Shown piece after piece: positions 1 to 6,123 of a DNA stretch of 14,006 nt. The stretch is from assembly GCA_015233485.1 (NCBI GenBank), contig JADFXO010000068.1, positions 1-14,006 of the forward strand, in the 5' to 3' direction. A program made the position numbers and the translations under genes. The notes below the pieces were generated by a model. It saw nothing but the letters and a program-made list of their open reading frames with translations, was not told where the DNA came from and ran no database searches. The stretch's first letter is position 1. The number at the start of each line of letters is the position of its first letter. The DNA comes from Nitrospirota bacterium (lineage in GTDB: Bacteria; Nitrospirota; Thermodesulfovibrionia; Thermodesulfovibrionales; Magnetobacteriaceae).

Positions 1-104
1 GATGAATTAGCTTTTCCTCATAAGGGGACGACAAAAGCATCTCCGAGTATTTGTCGGAAAAATACGGTGTTGACGTTTCCGAATTTGTAAGGAGCCTAAT
101 ATGA
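1..104 (+). CDS. 3' end of an upstream gene, possibly frameshifted
   Basis: The end of a reading frame stopping with TGA at 102-104 overlaps the next ATG in the ATGA arrangement used throughout this window. Its last codons (24-101) read GDDKSISEYLSEKYGVDVSE and then FVRSLI, which looks like an ordinary soluble C-terminus. This frame is closed by TAA at 21-23. The sensible reading for bases 1-27 (DELAFPHKG) is in the neighbouring frame. Adding one G to the run of four at 24-27 would join the two, so the gene may carry a one-base deletion there, or only the short downstream part is real. The function is not recognisable from this fragment. Confidence 0.35.
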
Positions 105-631
105 TAAGAAAAAAACGAACCAAAGTAGATTGGTCAAAGCACAAACTGACCATCAAACAGATCAACGGCGAAAATGTCATTTATGAATTTGCCGTTCCGG
201 GGCATCGAGCGCAAAGCGTCATCTTCATCAATGCCGCAGGAATTATGGCTGTTACCGGAGATTGGGGAAACTGGTTTTTCTGCCGAGAGTTTCATCCCTC
301 ACCTGATGAATACGTTTCGGATGGGTATTGGATTCAGAAGCTGAAAATTGCTTCGTGCCAAGAACCTTACGATTTCGATTCAGTAGAAGTAATACGGGAA
401 ATTGAGCAGCTTAAAAAAGACCATGAGCTGTCACCAGAGGAGATCGAGTGGTTGGATGAACTTGAGATTGCGGCAACAGACGGAGAGTACGCGTTTATTG
501 CCAAGGCAATGGATCATCCCTCTTCTTTCGATTGTGAAATGATACCAGACGGGAAAGTCATCAAATGGTGGTTGTTGGTAGTTTTCGACGCCTTTGACGA
601 AATATGTAACCAATTGCAGGAAAAGAAATAG
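101..631 (+). CDS. phage-type hypothetical protein, 176 aa
   Basis: Starts at ATG 101 with a strong SD (AAGGAG, 89-94) six bases upstream and overlaps the end of the preceding frame by four bases. The core VTGDWGNWFFCREFHPS, then VSDGYW..KL.IASCQEPYDFD, is a pattern I remember from hypothetical proteins of many tailed phages; no function is known to me. The second half is acidic and helical (about residues 95-140), followed by a Trp-rich stretch near residue 160. There is no signal peptide, membrane segment or catalytic motif. The last residues, CNQLQEKK, are encoded by a copy of the repeated ACCAATTGCAGG sequence. The family resemblance is from memory; the coding call itself is secure. Confidence 0.85.
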   Translation: MIRKKRTKVDWSKHKLTIKQINGENVIYEFAVPGHRAQSVIFINAAGIMAVTGDWGNWFFCREFHPSPDEYVSDGYWIQKLKIASCQEPYDFDSVEVIREIEQLKKDHELSPEEIEWLDELEIAATDGEYAFIAKAMDHPSSFDCEMIPDGKVIKWWLLVVFDAFDEICNQLQEKK

Positions 632-646
632 TGCAACCAATTGCAC
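631..646. repeat. perfect inverted repeat GTGCAA-CCAA-TTGCAC
   Basis: A perfect 6-bp palindromic arm pair around CCAA lies in the 25-bp gap between two genes, beginning on the last base of the TAG stop and ending just before the SD of the 657 gene. The 15-base string GTGCAACCAATTGCA recurs exactly at 12369-12383. A shorter copy (ACCAATTGCAGG) is at 609-620. It could be an operator for a dimeric protein or an RNA hairpin that affects translation of the 657 gene. No role can be proved from sequence. Confidence 0.5.
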
Positions 647-656
647 TTGAGGAATT

Positions 657-1121
657 ATGACAGATGCACTTATGAAAGAGCCGACACCGGAAGACGACGC
701 CAAGCACTTATTGGTTATGGAATACGAAAGGTTTTTCGATCCATCAGCCGAAGCCCTGACACCGGAAGTTTTTGCCGAAAGATTTATCGGCAACCTCAAG
801 TCTTTTGGCTATTTTATAGAGAAAAGAAAAATTCCGAAACCGAAAACCGATAAATGTTGTTCCAACTGCGGAAATTCGTTGGAAGATGGGTGCTGTCAAA
901 TAGGAATCCATTGTGATTCCGATATGTCACAGTGGAAGCCAAAAGACATTCCCATTGAGATAGCACCTATAGGAACTGCAAGAAAGTGTTATACATGCGC
1001 CATTGCTTCTGGATGTCTTGGCGACGATGCAAAAGAAAAAAGGCGCGAATGCATTAAAAATGGACGCCGACGATGGAAGAGGCTTCAACCTTTTTCTACA
1101 TATAGGTTTTTGAAAGTATGA
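657..1121 (+). CDS. Cys-rich paralogue 1, two putative zinc modules
   Basis: 154 aa from ATG 657, with GAGG SD just upstream. The N-terminal module has EPTPEDDAKH (residues 8-17) and FAERFIGNLKSFGY (39-52). Two Cys modules follow: C67, C68, C71, C79, C80, C86 ending at WKPK (W93), and C111, C114, C120, C132 ending at W140. The same layout recurs in the genes at 1118 and 2009, and residues P9, T10, D13, D14 and K16 sit at identical positions in all three. These are therefore tandem paralogues that arose by duplication and diverged. Zinc binding is inferred from the Cys spacing. No enzyme motif is visible and I do not recognise the family. The gene overlaps the next by four bases (ATGA), so the two are probably translationally coupled. 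Confidence 0.85.
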   Translation: MTDALMKEPTPEDDAKHLLVMEYERFFDPSAEALTPEVFAERFIGNLKSFGYFIEKRKIPKPKTDKCCSNCGNSLEDGCCQIGIHCDSDMSQWKPKDIPIEIAPIGTARKCYTCAIASGCLGDDAKEKRRECIKNGRRRWKRLQPFSTYRFLKV

Positions 1122-1735
1122 AAGATAAAATAGAACGAGAGCCGACAATCGAGGACGATGCAAAACACATCATAGAGTTTGAGTATAAAAAGGAACTTGT
1201 TGATGGGTTGCCAGTCAGTTACTCTAAAACGCCAAAAGAATTTGCCGAACGTCTTTTGGAAACCCTAAAGTCCTTTGGTTATTCTGTTCAGAACATACCA
1301 ATCGAAGATGTTGGTAAAGAAGTATTAACATACAGAGAATACACGGAAAAAATGAAGGAGTCAGAACCGAAAACAATGGCCTCTGCCAAAATTCATACCG
1401 AAGAAGAGACAAAGAAATTGTTGGATGATGCCGATGAAAAATGGTTAAAAAAATCAGTGCCAGAAGTTGTAGAGAAAAAATGTAGCAACTGTAAATTCGG
1501 TATTAAGGATATGGGTATTTGTCCAGACACCACCTGTTATAAACGGGAATATTATACATGGGAAAAATCGTATAAGTATCACTCTATCGAGAAATCTTGC
1601 ATGAATTGCGGGAAAACACTATGTAATGGATGGGATTTGACGAAAAAACTTTCTCGGTGTATACAAAAGGGACAGAAATTGTGGATGCCCAATTTTGTGA
1701 AACCAACAGAGCCAACATGGGCAACAAGGAGATAA
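1118..1735 (+). CDS. Cys-rich paralogue 2, 205 aa
   Basis: Begins within the stop of paralogue 1 (ATGA). It repeats the family plan: EPTIEDDAKH at residues 8-17, FAERLLETLKSFGY at 42-55, then a charged, probably helical insert of about 60 residues (60-118) absent from paralogue 1. Two Cys modules follow: C122, C125, C135, C140 with W148, and C161, C164, C169, C181 with W189 followed by MPN. The paired-module structure suggests two zinc-stabilised knuckles, perhaps for nucleic-acid or protein binding; this is inference. No catalytic residues are apparent and the protein looks cytoplasmic. Its close match to paralogue 1 over the first 55 residues argues for recent tandem duplication. Confidence 0.85.
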   Translation: MKDKIEREPTIEDDAKHIIEFEYKKELVDGLPVSYSKTPKEFAERLLETLKSFGYSVQNIPIEDVGKEVLTYREYTEKMKESEPKTMASAKIHTEEETKKLLDDADEKWLKKSVPEVVEKKCSNCKFGIKDMGICPDTTCYKREYYTWEKSYKYHSIEKSCMNCGKTLCNGWDLTKKLSRCIQKGQKLWMPNFVKPTEPTWATRR

Positions 1736-1738
1736 ACA

Positions 1739-2005
1739 ATGCAGGCAATATGGAAGTTCCCACTCGACCCTGTTTTGAAACAGGAAATTGGTGTTCCAAA
1801 GGATTCGAGAATACTGTGTGTTCAGAACCAGAACGAAGTTCCTGTAATATGGGTTCTTGTTCCTGATGTTGGTGCTTCTGTTCTTCCGACAACGATATTT
1901 GTTTATGTGACTGGAAAGCAGTATGAAAAGATAGAAGGCGAATATCTTGGAACTGTTCAACTTCTTAAAGGTGGATTGGTAGTAGTTCACGTTTTTGTGG
2001 GATAA
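1739..2005 (+). CDS. DUF7352-like small phage protein
   Basis: 88 aa from ATG 1739, with AAGGAG SD (1726-1731) overlapping the preceding gene's end. The sequence AIWKFPLDP..KQEIGVPKDS, then ILCVQNQNEVPVIWVLVPD, then a late GTVQLLKGGLVVVHVF, follows a compact beta-rich pattern I associate with DUF7352, a small protein common in phage genomes and without assigned function. The length matches full-length members. It sits between two Cys-rich paralogues and may be an insertion into that cluster, or its presence may mark separate duplication steps. Assignment by memory of the family pattern. Confidence 0.8.
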   Translation: MQAIWKFPLDPVLKQEIGVPKDSRILCVQNQNEVPVIWVLVPDVGASVLPTTIFVYVTGKQYEKIEGEYLGTVQLLKGGLVVVHVFVG

Positions 2006-2008
2006 AAA

Positions 2009-2443
2009 ATGGCTGAAGAAGAACTAAAAGCACCTACTATAAGGGACGATATGAAAGCGGCCCTCGCTACTATATTTGATAGGCACAAGGAAAAATCATT
2101 GCCCTCTATTGATATGGCCGACGAGATAATTAAAGCAATGTCATTTTGCGGCTACGAAATCAACCATGCCGATTTTACAAGGGAAGTTGTTTTTGCCAAA
2201 GAACCATGCAGATATTGTATTTACGATTCTGGTTGCGCAGATGATTACCCATGCTCAGAATGTTTTGTGTTCGGTAAATTTGAAGGGATAAGGGTATTTA
2301 AAAATTCGTTTGTAAGAAAGTCAACTGAAGATATTAAAGAAATGCTACCAGAGATACCAAGCTGTGACAAATACAGATATTCGGTAAAGATAACTGGAAA
2401 GAAGTGCAAAAAAGATTGCACTGGAGGCGATTTAATGGATTAG
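2009..2443 (+). CDS. Cys-rich paralogue 3, truncated by in-frame TAG
   Basis: 144 aa from ATG 2009 to TAG 2441-2443. APTIRDDMK (residues 8-16) and IIKAMSFCGYEI align with the N-terminal module of the two paralogues upstream. The first Cys module has C67, C70, C76, C82, C85. The second starts at C119/C133/C137 but is cut by the stop. Reading on in the same frame gives 47 more sense codons with C..C..C and a closing LWKPK, the module ending seen in paralogue 1. The intact gene probably ran to TAA 2585-2587. The TAG could come from a CAG by one C-to-T change. The protein is either a truncated product or a readthrough candidate. An inverted repeat GTGCAA-N6-TTGCAC lies inside it at 2404-2421. Confidence 0.75.
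   Translation: MAEEELKAPTIRDDMKAALATIFDRHKEKSLPSIDMADEIIKAMSFCGYEINHADFTREVVFAKEPCRYCIYDSGCADDYPCSECFVFGKFEGIRVFKNSFVRKSTEDIKEMLPEIPSCDKYRYSVKITGKKCKKDCTGGDLMD
2404..2421. repeat. inverted repeat GTGCAA-N6-TTGCAC inside a gene
   Basis: Perfect 6-base arms around AAAAGA, identical in the arms to the repeat at 631-646. It lies in coding sequence of the truncated Cys-rich paralogue, so the match may be partly due to codon constraint. A near-perfect relative (GTGCAATCAAATGCAC) is at 4201-4216. Confidence 0.3.
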
Positions 2444-2587
2444 CCCCTTATCGAAAAACAAAATTGTGAAAGTTATACTGGATCGGTATGCAAAGCAATA
2501 TCAGAATGTATACCGGAAGACCATGAAGACGAGACATATCGGCTATGGAAGCCAAAAAATGAAAACCAGAACAGATCAAGAGTATAA
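2444..2587 (+). pseudogene. cut-off C-terminus of Cys-rich paralogue 3
   Basis: Forty-seven codons in frame with the gene at 2009, beyond its TAG stop, end at TAA 2585-2587. The translation begins PLIEKQNCESYTGSVCKAIS and continues with ECIPEDHED and YRLWKPK. The Cys spacing and final Trp-Lys-Pro-Lys match the C-terminal modules of the paralogues at 657 and 1118, so this is coding sequence now separated by a nonsense codon. No ATG or SD would let it be translated alone. The next small gene's ATG (2559) overlaps this end, the spacing expected if the stop at 2585 was the original one. Confidence 0.65.
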
Positions 2588-2725
2588 GAAGATAGTTGAA
2601 TTAAGAAGATAGTTGAATATTGTAAAAATCGGATTGATCGAGCCAAAAATTACAGAAGTGTTAGTTTTTGGTGTTTCGTTGCTTATAATGCGATTACCAG
2701 AAAATACGAGCAAGAAGATGCTTAG
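2559..2725 (+). pseudogene. small gene frameshifted by a 17-bp tandem duplication
   Basis: An ATG at 2559 with GGAAG seven bases upstream opens a frame reading MKTRTDQEYKKIVE, which then stops at TAG after three unrelated codons. The stop is caused by a perfect 17-bp tandem duplication (2585-2601 and 2602-2618). Removing one copy rejoins the frame to EYCKNRIDRAKNYRSV and onward through KYEQEDA, ending at TAG 2723-2725, about 49 residues in total. The restored protein is basic and helical with one Trp-Cys-Phe patch. Its function is not recognised. The clean restoration by deleting one repeat unit is the evidence for a broken gene. Confidence 0.6.
2585..2618. repeat. perfect 17-bp tandem duplication
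   Basis: TAAGAAGATAGTTGAAT occurs twice head to tail with no mismatch. The length is not a multiple of three, so it shifts the frame of the small gene at 2559. The identity of the copies suggests the event is recent, or that it is an assembly artefact. Confidence 0.9.
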
Positions 2726-2758
2726 GTTAAGAAAAAAAGTCGATATTTATTAAATATC

Positions 2759-2787
2759 TTGACATAATTATATTTTTTAATTATATT
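2759..2787 (+). promoter_or_regulatory. sigma70-type promoter P1
   Basis: TTGACA (2759-2764), 17-bp spacer and TATATT (2782-2787), followed by ATATAT. It has the same boxes, spacing and T-rich spacer end as the promoters at 7221, 12171 and 12291. The expected start site is about 2794-2796, just before the SD GAAAGGA (2794-2800) of the gene at 2808. It would drive the long operon of small genes downstream. Confidence 0.8.
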
Positions 2788-2807
2788 ATATATGAAAGGA
2801 AAATACT

Positions 2808-2996
2808 ATGGAAAAGATAATCGAAAGTCCAAAAGCCAGAGTAACCGAATCGACGCTGGAAAACATCAAGTCGTCTATTTATGGTTGCATGAACTGTCTC
2901 TGGGCAGGATGTGAGTGTAAAAACCAGAGCAAGTTTCAGGCTGAAAAGACAGTTCAGGGGAAAGCAACCTGTAAAGGGTTCACTTACTATGATTAA
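2808..2996 (+). CDS. 62-aa Cys-rich protein
   Basis: First gene after promoter P1, with GAAAGGA eight bases before ATG 2808. A helical N-terminus is followed by a Cys cluster C27, C30, C35, C37 and a later C55. The CMNC motif is also found in the second module of the paralogue at 1118, so a distant relation to that family is possible, but the N-terminal PT..DD module is missing. Zinc or redox roles are guesses. It overlaps the next gene by eight bases. Confidence 0.75.
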   Translation: MEKIIESPKARVTESTLENIKSSIYGCMNCLWAGCECKNQSKFQAEKTVQGKATCKGFTYYD

Positions 2997-3207
2997 CGAC
3001 ACGCAGAAAGAAACGGTTCGTCTGTTTGCCCAACAGAAGAGAAAGCTTGGCCTTGCTTACATGAATATTTTACAACACGCAAGGCGAGAACTTGACAAGT
3101 CAATTTATGGTGGAGGAAATGTGAATCGGGACGAAGTTGACTGGATCATTTTTTCCGCTATTTCCGAATTTGATGCAGAAAACATCTTAACAGGAAGGGT
3201 GGCATGA
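2989..3207 (+). CDS. 72-aa hypothetical protein
   Basis: I chose ATG 2989 (MINDTQKETVRLFAQQKR), preceded by AAAGGG, rather than the in-frame ATG at 2911, which would overlap the preceding gene by 86 bases. The protein is short, helical and charged, with YGGGNVNRDEVDWIIF in the middle. I do not recognise it. It overlaps both neighbours by a few bases and is likely co-translated with them. Confidence 0.7.
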   Translation: MINDTQKETVRLFAQQKRKLGLAYMNILQHARRELDKSIYGGGNVNRDEVDWIIFSAISEFDAENILTGRVA

Positions 3208-3413
3208 GATCAATAGGAGTAAAAAACGTCCGGATGGTCAAAGAAACGACCAGAAGGATTATGAAAGACAACCCCGGCTACTCGGACATTACCGGCCTTG
3301 TTCGTGACGAGCTTCCTGTTTCTTTGTGGGAGATATGGGAAAGCGCCGATTCCGAAATAAACCGAATTATCACGGACACTATTTTTGGTGAGGTGGATAA
3401 GAGAAAGATATGA
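3204..3413 (+). CDS. 69-aa hypothetical protein
   Basis: ATG 3204 overlaps the previous stop (ATGA), with AGGAAGGG about five bases upstream. The product is helical and highly charged, with SLWEIWESADSEINRII near residue 40-56. No domain, Cys cluster or membrane segment is present. Its stop overlaps the ATG of the next small gene, so it belongs to the P1 operon. Function not recognised. Confidence 0.75.
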   Translation: MRSIGVKNVRMVKETTRRIMKDNPGYSDITGLVRDELPVSLWEIWESADSEINRIITDTIFGEVDKRKI

Positions 3414-3634
3414 CAAACGAAACTGCAAGTATTGAGGGAAGTTTTAATTGGTATCTTTTCCGTTCCGGGTCTTTTGTGACCACTATTGCGAAAGCTATTC
3501 AATGTGCAGACGTAGAAAATAAGGCACGTCTCCGAAAGGCGTTCCCTCAAATGTGTGCCGCCCACGATTGTCATTAATGGGATACAGCGCCGGAAGGTTT
3601 TGATCCTTTTTACAATGCAGACAAGAAGGAGTAA
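3410..3634 (+). pseudogene. small phage protein with in-frame TAA
   Basis: ATG 3410 overlaps the preceding stop (ATGA). The frame gives 55 residues (GSFNWYLFRSGSFVTTIAKA, then ADVENKARLRKAFPQM) and stops at TAA 3575-3577. It continues in the same frame with WDTAPEGFDPFYNADKKE to TAA 3632-3634. The pattern 'G.F...L..AI..AD..N..RL...FP..V' followed by a W..aP..y/f tail is one I remember from a ~70-aa phage protein family. The post-stop part therefore looks like the missing C-terminus. CAA to TAA by one C-to-T change would explain it. Either a truncated 55-aa product, a pseudogene or a readthrough gene; function of the family is unknown to me. Confidence 0.65.
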
Positions 3635-3637
3635 TCT

Positions 3638-3835
3638 ATGACACCCGAACACGCGAAAGCTTTTGCAAATCAGATTACGGCGATTGCAACGGCCCAGTCG
3701 ATCATAACTTTTTGGGAAAACAAGAAAGAATATAGCCCCGAAGTCGGAGAGCTTGTTACTGGAGCAAAACAATTGATCGCAACGTCAGAGGCCAATATCA
3801 TAAAAATTCTTACATTGCCAGCGGCAATTCAATAA
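3638..3835 (+). CDS. 65-aa hypothetical protein
   Basis: ATG 3638 with AAGGAG SD seven bases upstream. The SD overlaps the second stop (3632-3634) of the interrupted gene before it, consistent with that stop being the original gene end. The protein is Ala/Ile/Thr-rich and predicted helical (QITAIATAQSIITFWENKK). It has no Cys and no strongly hydrophobic membrane span. Function not recognised. Confidence 0.7.
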   Translation: MTPEHAKAFANQITAIATAQSIITFWENKKEYSPEVGELVTGAKQLIATSEANIIKILTLPAAIQ

Positions 3836-3845
3836 AGGAGACAGT

Positions 3846-4142
3846 ATGTGGAAACCAAAAATCCCGAAAGGGTTTAAGCGCGTTCTTTCAGGTAAATGCA
3901 AAATGGAAGACTGGGTTGTTTGCTCGAAAATATGCTACCAAGGCTGGGCTAATGGAATGATCGGGGTGTGGGTTACAAAAGAAGGTTGCCACAGAGGAAG
4001 GACGAATAAGTTCAATCCAACATACAAGCCTTTCCCGACGAGTGGAAACTGGAGAGTTTACCGCAAATCAGTGAAAGTTGCCAAAAAAGCTGTCAAGAAA
4101 GAAACCAAGAAAACGGTCAAAAAAACTGAAAAGAGGAAATAG
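3846..4142 (+). CDS. 98-aa basic protein with Lys-rich tail
   Basis: ATG 3846 with an AAAGGAG SD. The N-terminal 70 residues contain WKPKIPKGFKRVLSGKCKM and three more Cys within a Trp/Gly-rich segment, suggesting a small folded domain. The last 24 residues are almost all Lys, Ala, Val and Thr (VKVAKKAVKKETKKTVKK), a histone-tail-like extension that could bind nucleic acid. No family is recognised; DNA or RNA binding is inferred only from charge. Confidence 0.75.
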   Translation: MWKPKIPKGFKRVLSGKCKMEDWVVCSKICYQGWANGMIGVWVTKEGCHRGRTNKFNPTYKPFPTSGNWRVYRKSVKVAKKAVKKETKKTVKKTEKRK

Positions 4143-4143
4143 T

Positions 4144-4812
4144 ATGGATGTTGAAGAGAAAGAAGATCATCCGTCATACGCGCAGCTTTCGTTCCATCGT
4201 GTGCAATCAAATGCACGCGCACCACTTTACGGAACGTCGAACGAGTGTCGTGAATACATCGCAATGACCGTTAAAAGTTCCCAGTTGAACCGCTCACTTC
4301 ATCGACACTGGTATTTCGGAAAGGAAACCCTTATTGAAGTAGTGATGTCCCCTTCTCAATTTGCCGAAGCGATTACTTCTTTGAACATGGGGGATGGTGT
4401 TCCAGTAACCCTTACTGCTGTTCGGAAAGGCCCTCTTGAAAGAGTTGAGCGGCCAAAGTTCAAAGATGAGCGCGATATTCTGGACAAGGAATTCAAGAAG
4501 GATGTACACGATGTAATGCAAAACGCCGATGAAATTGTAGCAAAGGTTCAGGCGCTTGCCGAGCAGAAGACCATTTCCAAAACAGCAATGAAAGAGGTGG
4601 TTGAACTTGTAATGTCTCTGCGGCAGGATATAAACGAGAACATTCCGTTCATTGCCAAGTCGTTCAACGAATTCGTCAACAAGTCTATATCGTCTGCCAA
4701 GGTCGAACTCGACGCTTTTGTCGATCACAAAATTCACGATTATGGAATGGAAAAACTAAAAGACCAAGCGCCAAGGTCTGTGCTTTTGATTGACAGAAAG
4801 GACGAGGTATGA
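4144..4812 (+). CDS. 222-aa phage-type protein with helical C-terminus
   Basis: I start this at ATG 4144 (MDVEEKEDHPSYAQLSFHRV) with AAGAGG SD, not at TTG 4078, which would overlap the Lys-rich tail of the gene before. The N-terminal half carries HPSYAQLSFHRVQS, YGTSNECREYIAM, WYFGKETLIEV and SPSQFAEAITSLNMGDGVPV. I remember this pattern as an uncharacterised domain in many tailed-phage genomes. From about residue 105 the protein becomes a long heptad-like helix (coiled coil likely) ending in LLIDRKDEV. Its stop overlaps the next ATG (ATGA). Function unknown. Confidence 0.85.
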   Translation: MDVEEKEDHPSYAQLSFHRVQSNARAPLYGTSNECREYIAMTVKSSQLNRSLHRHWYFGKETLIEVVMSPSQFAEAITSLNMGDGVPVTLTAVRKGPLERVERPKFKDERDILDKEFKKDVHDVMQNADEIVAKVQALAEQKTISKTAMKEVVELVMSLRQDINENIPFIAKSFNEFVNKSISSAKVELDAFVDHKIHDYGMEKLKDQAPRSVLLIDRKDEV

Positions 4813-5027
4813 AAACCGAACTTTTTGTTTTATGCACAAACGAGATCAAGAACCACGGCAAGGCAGCTTTCAAAAAAGGCCATGTGTATGTTGCAACGAT
4901 AGAGGGTGTTTCTTCTATTCGCACATATTTTATGACAAGCGATCAGGATTCCCCTGAAGGGTTTCCAAAGGATTATTTCTGCGCACATTTCAAAGTTATC
5001 TTCCCTGTAATGGAGAATTTGGGATGA
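4809..5027 (+). CDS. 72-aa hypothetical protein, possible SH3-like fold
   Basis: ATG 4809 within the preceding stop. The sequence has alternating hydrophobic strands (ELFVLCTNEIK, KKGHVYVATIEG, YFCAHFKVIFPV), like small beta-barrel phage proteins of the 'F.kG..Y' type. It lacks a membrane segment. Assignment to a fold is a guess from strand pattern; the coding call rests on the overlap and codon regularity. Confidence 0.7.
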   Translation: MKTELFVLCTNEIKNHGKAAFKKGHVYVATIEGVSSIRTYFMTSDQDSPEGFPKDYFCAHFKVIFPVMENLG

Positions 5028-5057
5028 GTGATTGTAGTATCGTATAAATGTCAGCAC

Positions 5058-5072
5058 TTCGGCAATGCCGAA
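5058..5072. repeat. short hairpin TTCGGC-AAT-GCCGAA
   Basis: A perfect 6-bp stem with a 3-base loop lies in the 71-bp gap between genes ending at 5027 and starting at 5099. It is followed by AAATATTTTG, which is not a clean U-tract, so a terminator is doubtful. It may be a processing or attenuation hairpin ahead of the strong SD at 5089. Confidence 0.35.
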
Positions 5073-5098
5073 AAATATTTTGATTTTCAGGAGGGTTT

Positions 5099-5263
5099 AT
5101 GGCAAAAGACGAAGATGTTACTATTTGGGATTGCCCGAAGTGTTCGACAGGAAAATTGGTAAAAAGAAAGAACAAGCAACAGGAAGCATTTTATGGCTGT
5201 ACGAACTTCCCTGAATGCAGATATACACAGCCATGTGACGAAGAAAAGGAATTCGAGTATTGA
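5099..5263 (+). CDS. 54-aa stand-alone topoisomerase-type zinc finger
   Basis: ATG 5099 has a very strong SD (AGGAGGG, 5089-5095). The 54-residue product is almost entirely one zinc finger: C12, C15, C34 and C40 in the arrangement DCPKCSTGKLV and FYGCTNFPECR. This is the C4 finger normally repeated at the C-terminus of bacterial topoisomerase I. There is no catalytic domain. The same finger begins the split helicase at 8214 (FFGCSMFPTCR), so this may be a free copy of that module. Likely role: single-stranded nucleic-acid or protein binding, inferred from the family. Confidence 0.85.
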   Translation: MAKDEDVTIWDCPKCSTGKLVKRKNKQQEAFYGCTNFPECRYTQPCDEEKEFEY

Positions 5264-5272
5264 GGAGAAGTT

Positions 5273-5515
5273 ATGCACCCTATACTTAAAATGTTTGTTC
5301 TGGCCGCTATCTTGATTACCATGTGGTACAGCATATTTGTTGTAGCAAAGGCCGGAGTTGCTCTTGCTCGATTTCATACCGTTATTATTCCGACAGTCAT
5401 GCATCTTGACAAAGAAAAATATAGGGTGTTTAAAGAAGACACCCTGAATACGAAACAGTGTCTTGATGTTGCAGGAGGAATATGGGTAAAAAAGGTTTAT
5501 TATCTTGAAAAGTAA
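5273..5515 (+). CDS. 80-aa single-pass membrane protein
   Basis: ATG 5273, with GAGGAGAAG SD overlapping the previous stop. Residues about 4-32 (LKMFVLAAILITMWYSIFVV) form a strong hydrophobic helix near the N-terminus. The remainder is soluble and basic and contains one Cys. There is no lipobox or clear signal cleavage site, so an N-terminal anchor is most likely. It is followed closely by a second membrane protein. Function not recognised. Confidence 0.75.
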   Translation: MHPILKMFVLAAILITMWYSIFVVAKAGVALARFHTVIIPTVMHLDKEKYRVFKEDTLNTKQCLDVAGGIWVKKVYYLEK

Positions 5516-5518
5516 AAT

Positions 5519-5848
5519 ATGGAAGATGGGATTGTTTTTATCATCGCATGGTTTTCTTTCGGCTGTTTTGCGGCAGTGATAGGATTTTTCGCTGTAATGA
5601 TCTTCGACTTGAAAGGAATGGATAAAATGGAAGTACATGATTTTGAAAAAAAGATTCAGGCTGTAAAGGAAGAAATCGGGCTTTGGCCTGATGGCAAGCT
5701 GAAGGAAAAAGCCCTTCTTTATATTAACGAGAAAAAGTATGGACTTCTCAACGGGATTCTTAAAAATCCCCCCGGTTCTGAGGTTTCGATGAAAGACGGA
5801 ACCAATTATCTTATCGACAGGAACGGAACATGGGCACGCCTAAAGTAG
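5519..5848 (+). CDS. 109-aa membrane-anchored protein
   Basis: ATG 5519 directly follows the preceding stop. Residues about 5-30 (IVFIIAWFSFGCFAAVIGFF) form a transmembrane helix. A charged coiled-coil-like segment follows, and the C-terminus (GTNYLIDRNGTWARLK) looks like a small beta hairpin. An internal ATG at about 5619, preceded by AAAGGA, could yield a soluble form without the anchor; both starts are possible. It overlaps the next gene by 19 bases. Confidence 0.75.
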   Translation: MEDGIVFIIAWFSFGCFAAVIGFFAVMIFDLKGMDKMEVHDFEKKIQAVKEEIGLWPDGKLKEKALLYINEKKYGLLNGILKNPPGSEVSMKDGTNYLIDRNGTWARLK

Positions 5849-6123
5849 TCTCTCGATATTTTTACTTTGACAAGCACAAAACCTTGCAGAAGTTCAGATT
5901 TTGTACTGGGTGTGGAAAGGGGGGAATGCTTGTCGAGGACGAGGGGAAGACGCATTACACCATAACCGATCATACTGTTTATTGCAATGCGTGTATGAAG
6001 ATTCACCACATAGGAGAAAAGCCGATAGTTGCTACTCCAAAAACAGTGTCTATAAGAACCGACAAATTGCTTGTCGAAAAGGATATTGAAAAGGATATTG
6101 AAAATGTTGACGAAGAAAATTAG
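5830..6123 (+). CDS. 97-aa zinc-ribbon protein
   Basis: ATG 5830 lies inside the end of the previous gene. Two Cys pairs, C25-x2-C28 (CTGCGKGG) and C52-x2-C55 (YCNACMKIHH), form a treble-clef or ribbon-like zinc site, with two His just after the second pair. The C-terminus is a charged tail with the repeated EKDIEKDIEN, encoded by a short tandem DNA repeat that also supplies the AAGGA for the next gene. It is a likely nucleic-acid or protein binder, with no enzyme motif. Confidence 0.8.
   Translation: MGTPKVVSRYFYFDKHKTLQKFRFCTGCGKGGMLVEDEGKTHYTITDHTVYCNACMKIHHIGEKPIVATPKTVSIRTDKLLVEKDIEKDIENVDEEN

Noticed and set aside
2441..3577. Stop-codon reassignment (TAG or TAA as Gln)
   Set aside because: TAG, TAA and TGA all end tightly spaced or overlapping genes elsewhere in the window, and no suppressor tRNA is seen, so a genome-wide reassignment is not supported.
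4078..4143. Upstream TTG start for the 222-aa gene
   Set aside because: It would add a Lys-rich segment read out of frame from the preceding gene's tail; ATG 4144 has its own SD.
5058..5080. Intrinsic terminator after the gene ending at 5027
   Set aside because: The stem is only 6 bp and the following sequence (AAATATTTTG) lacks a proper U-run.
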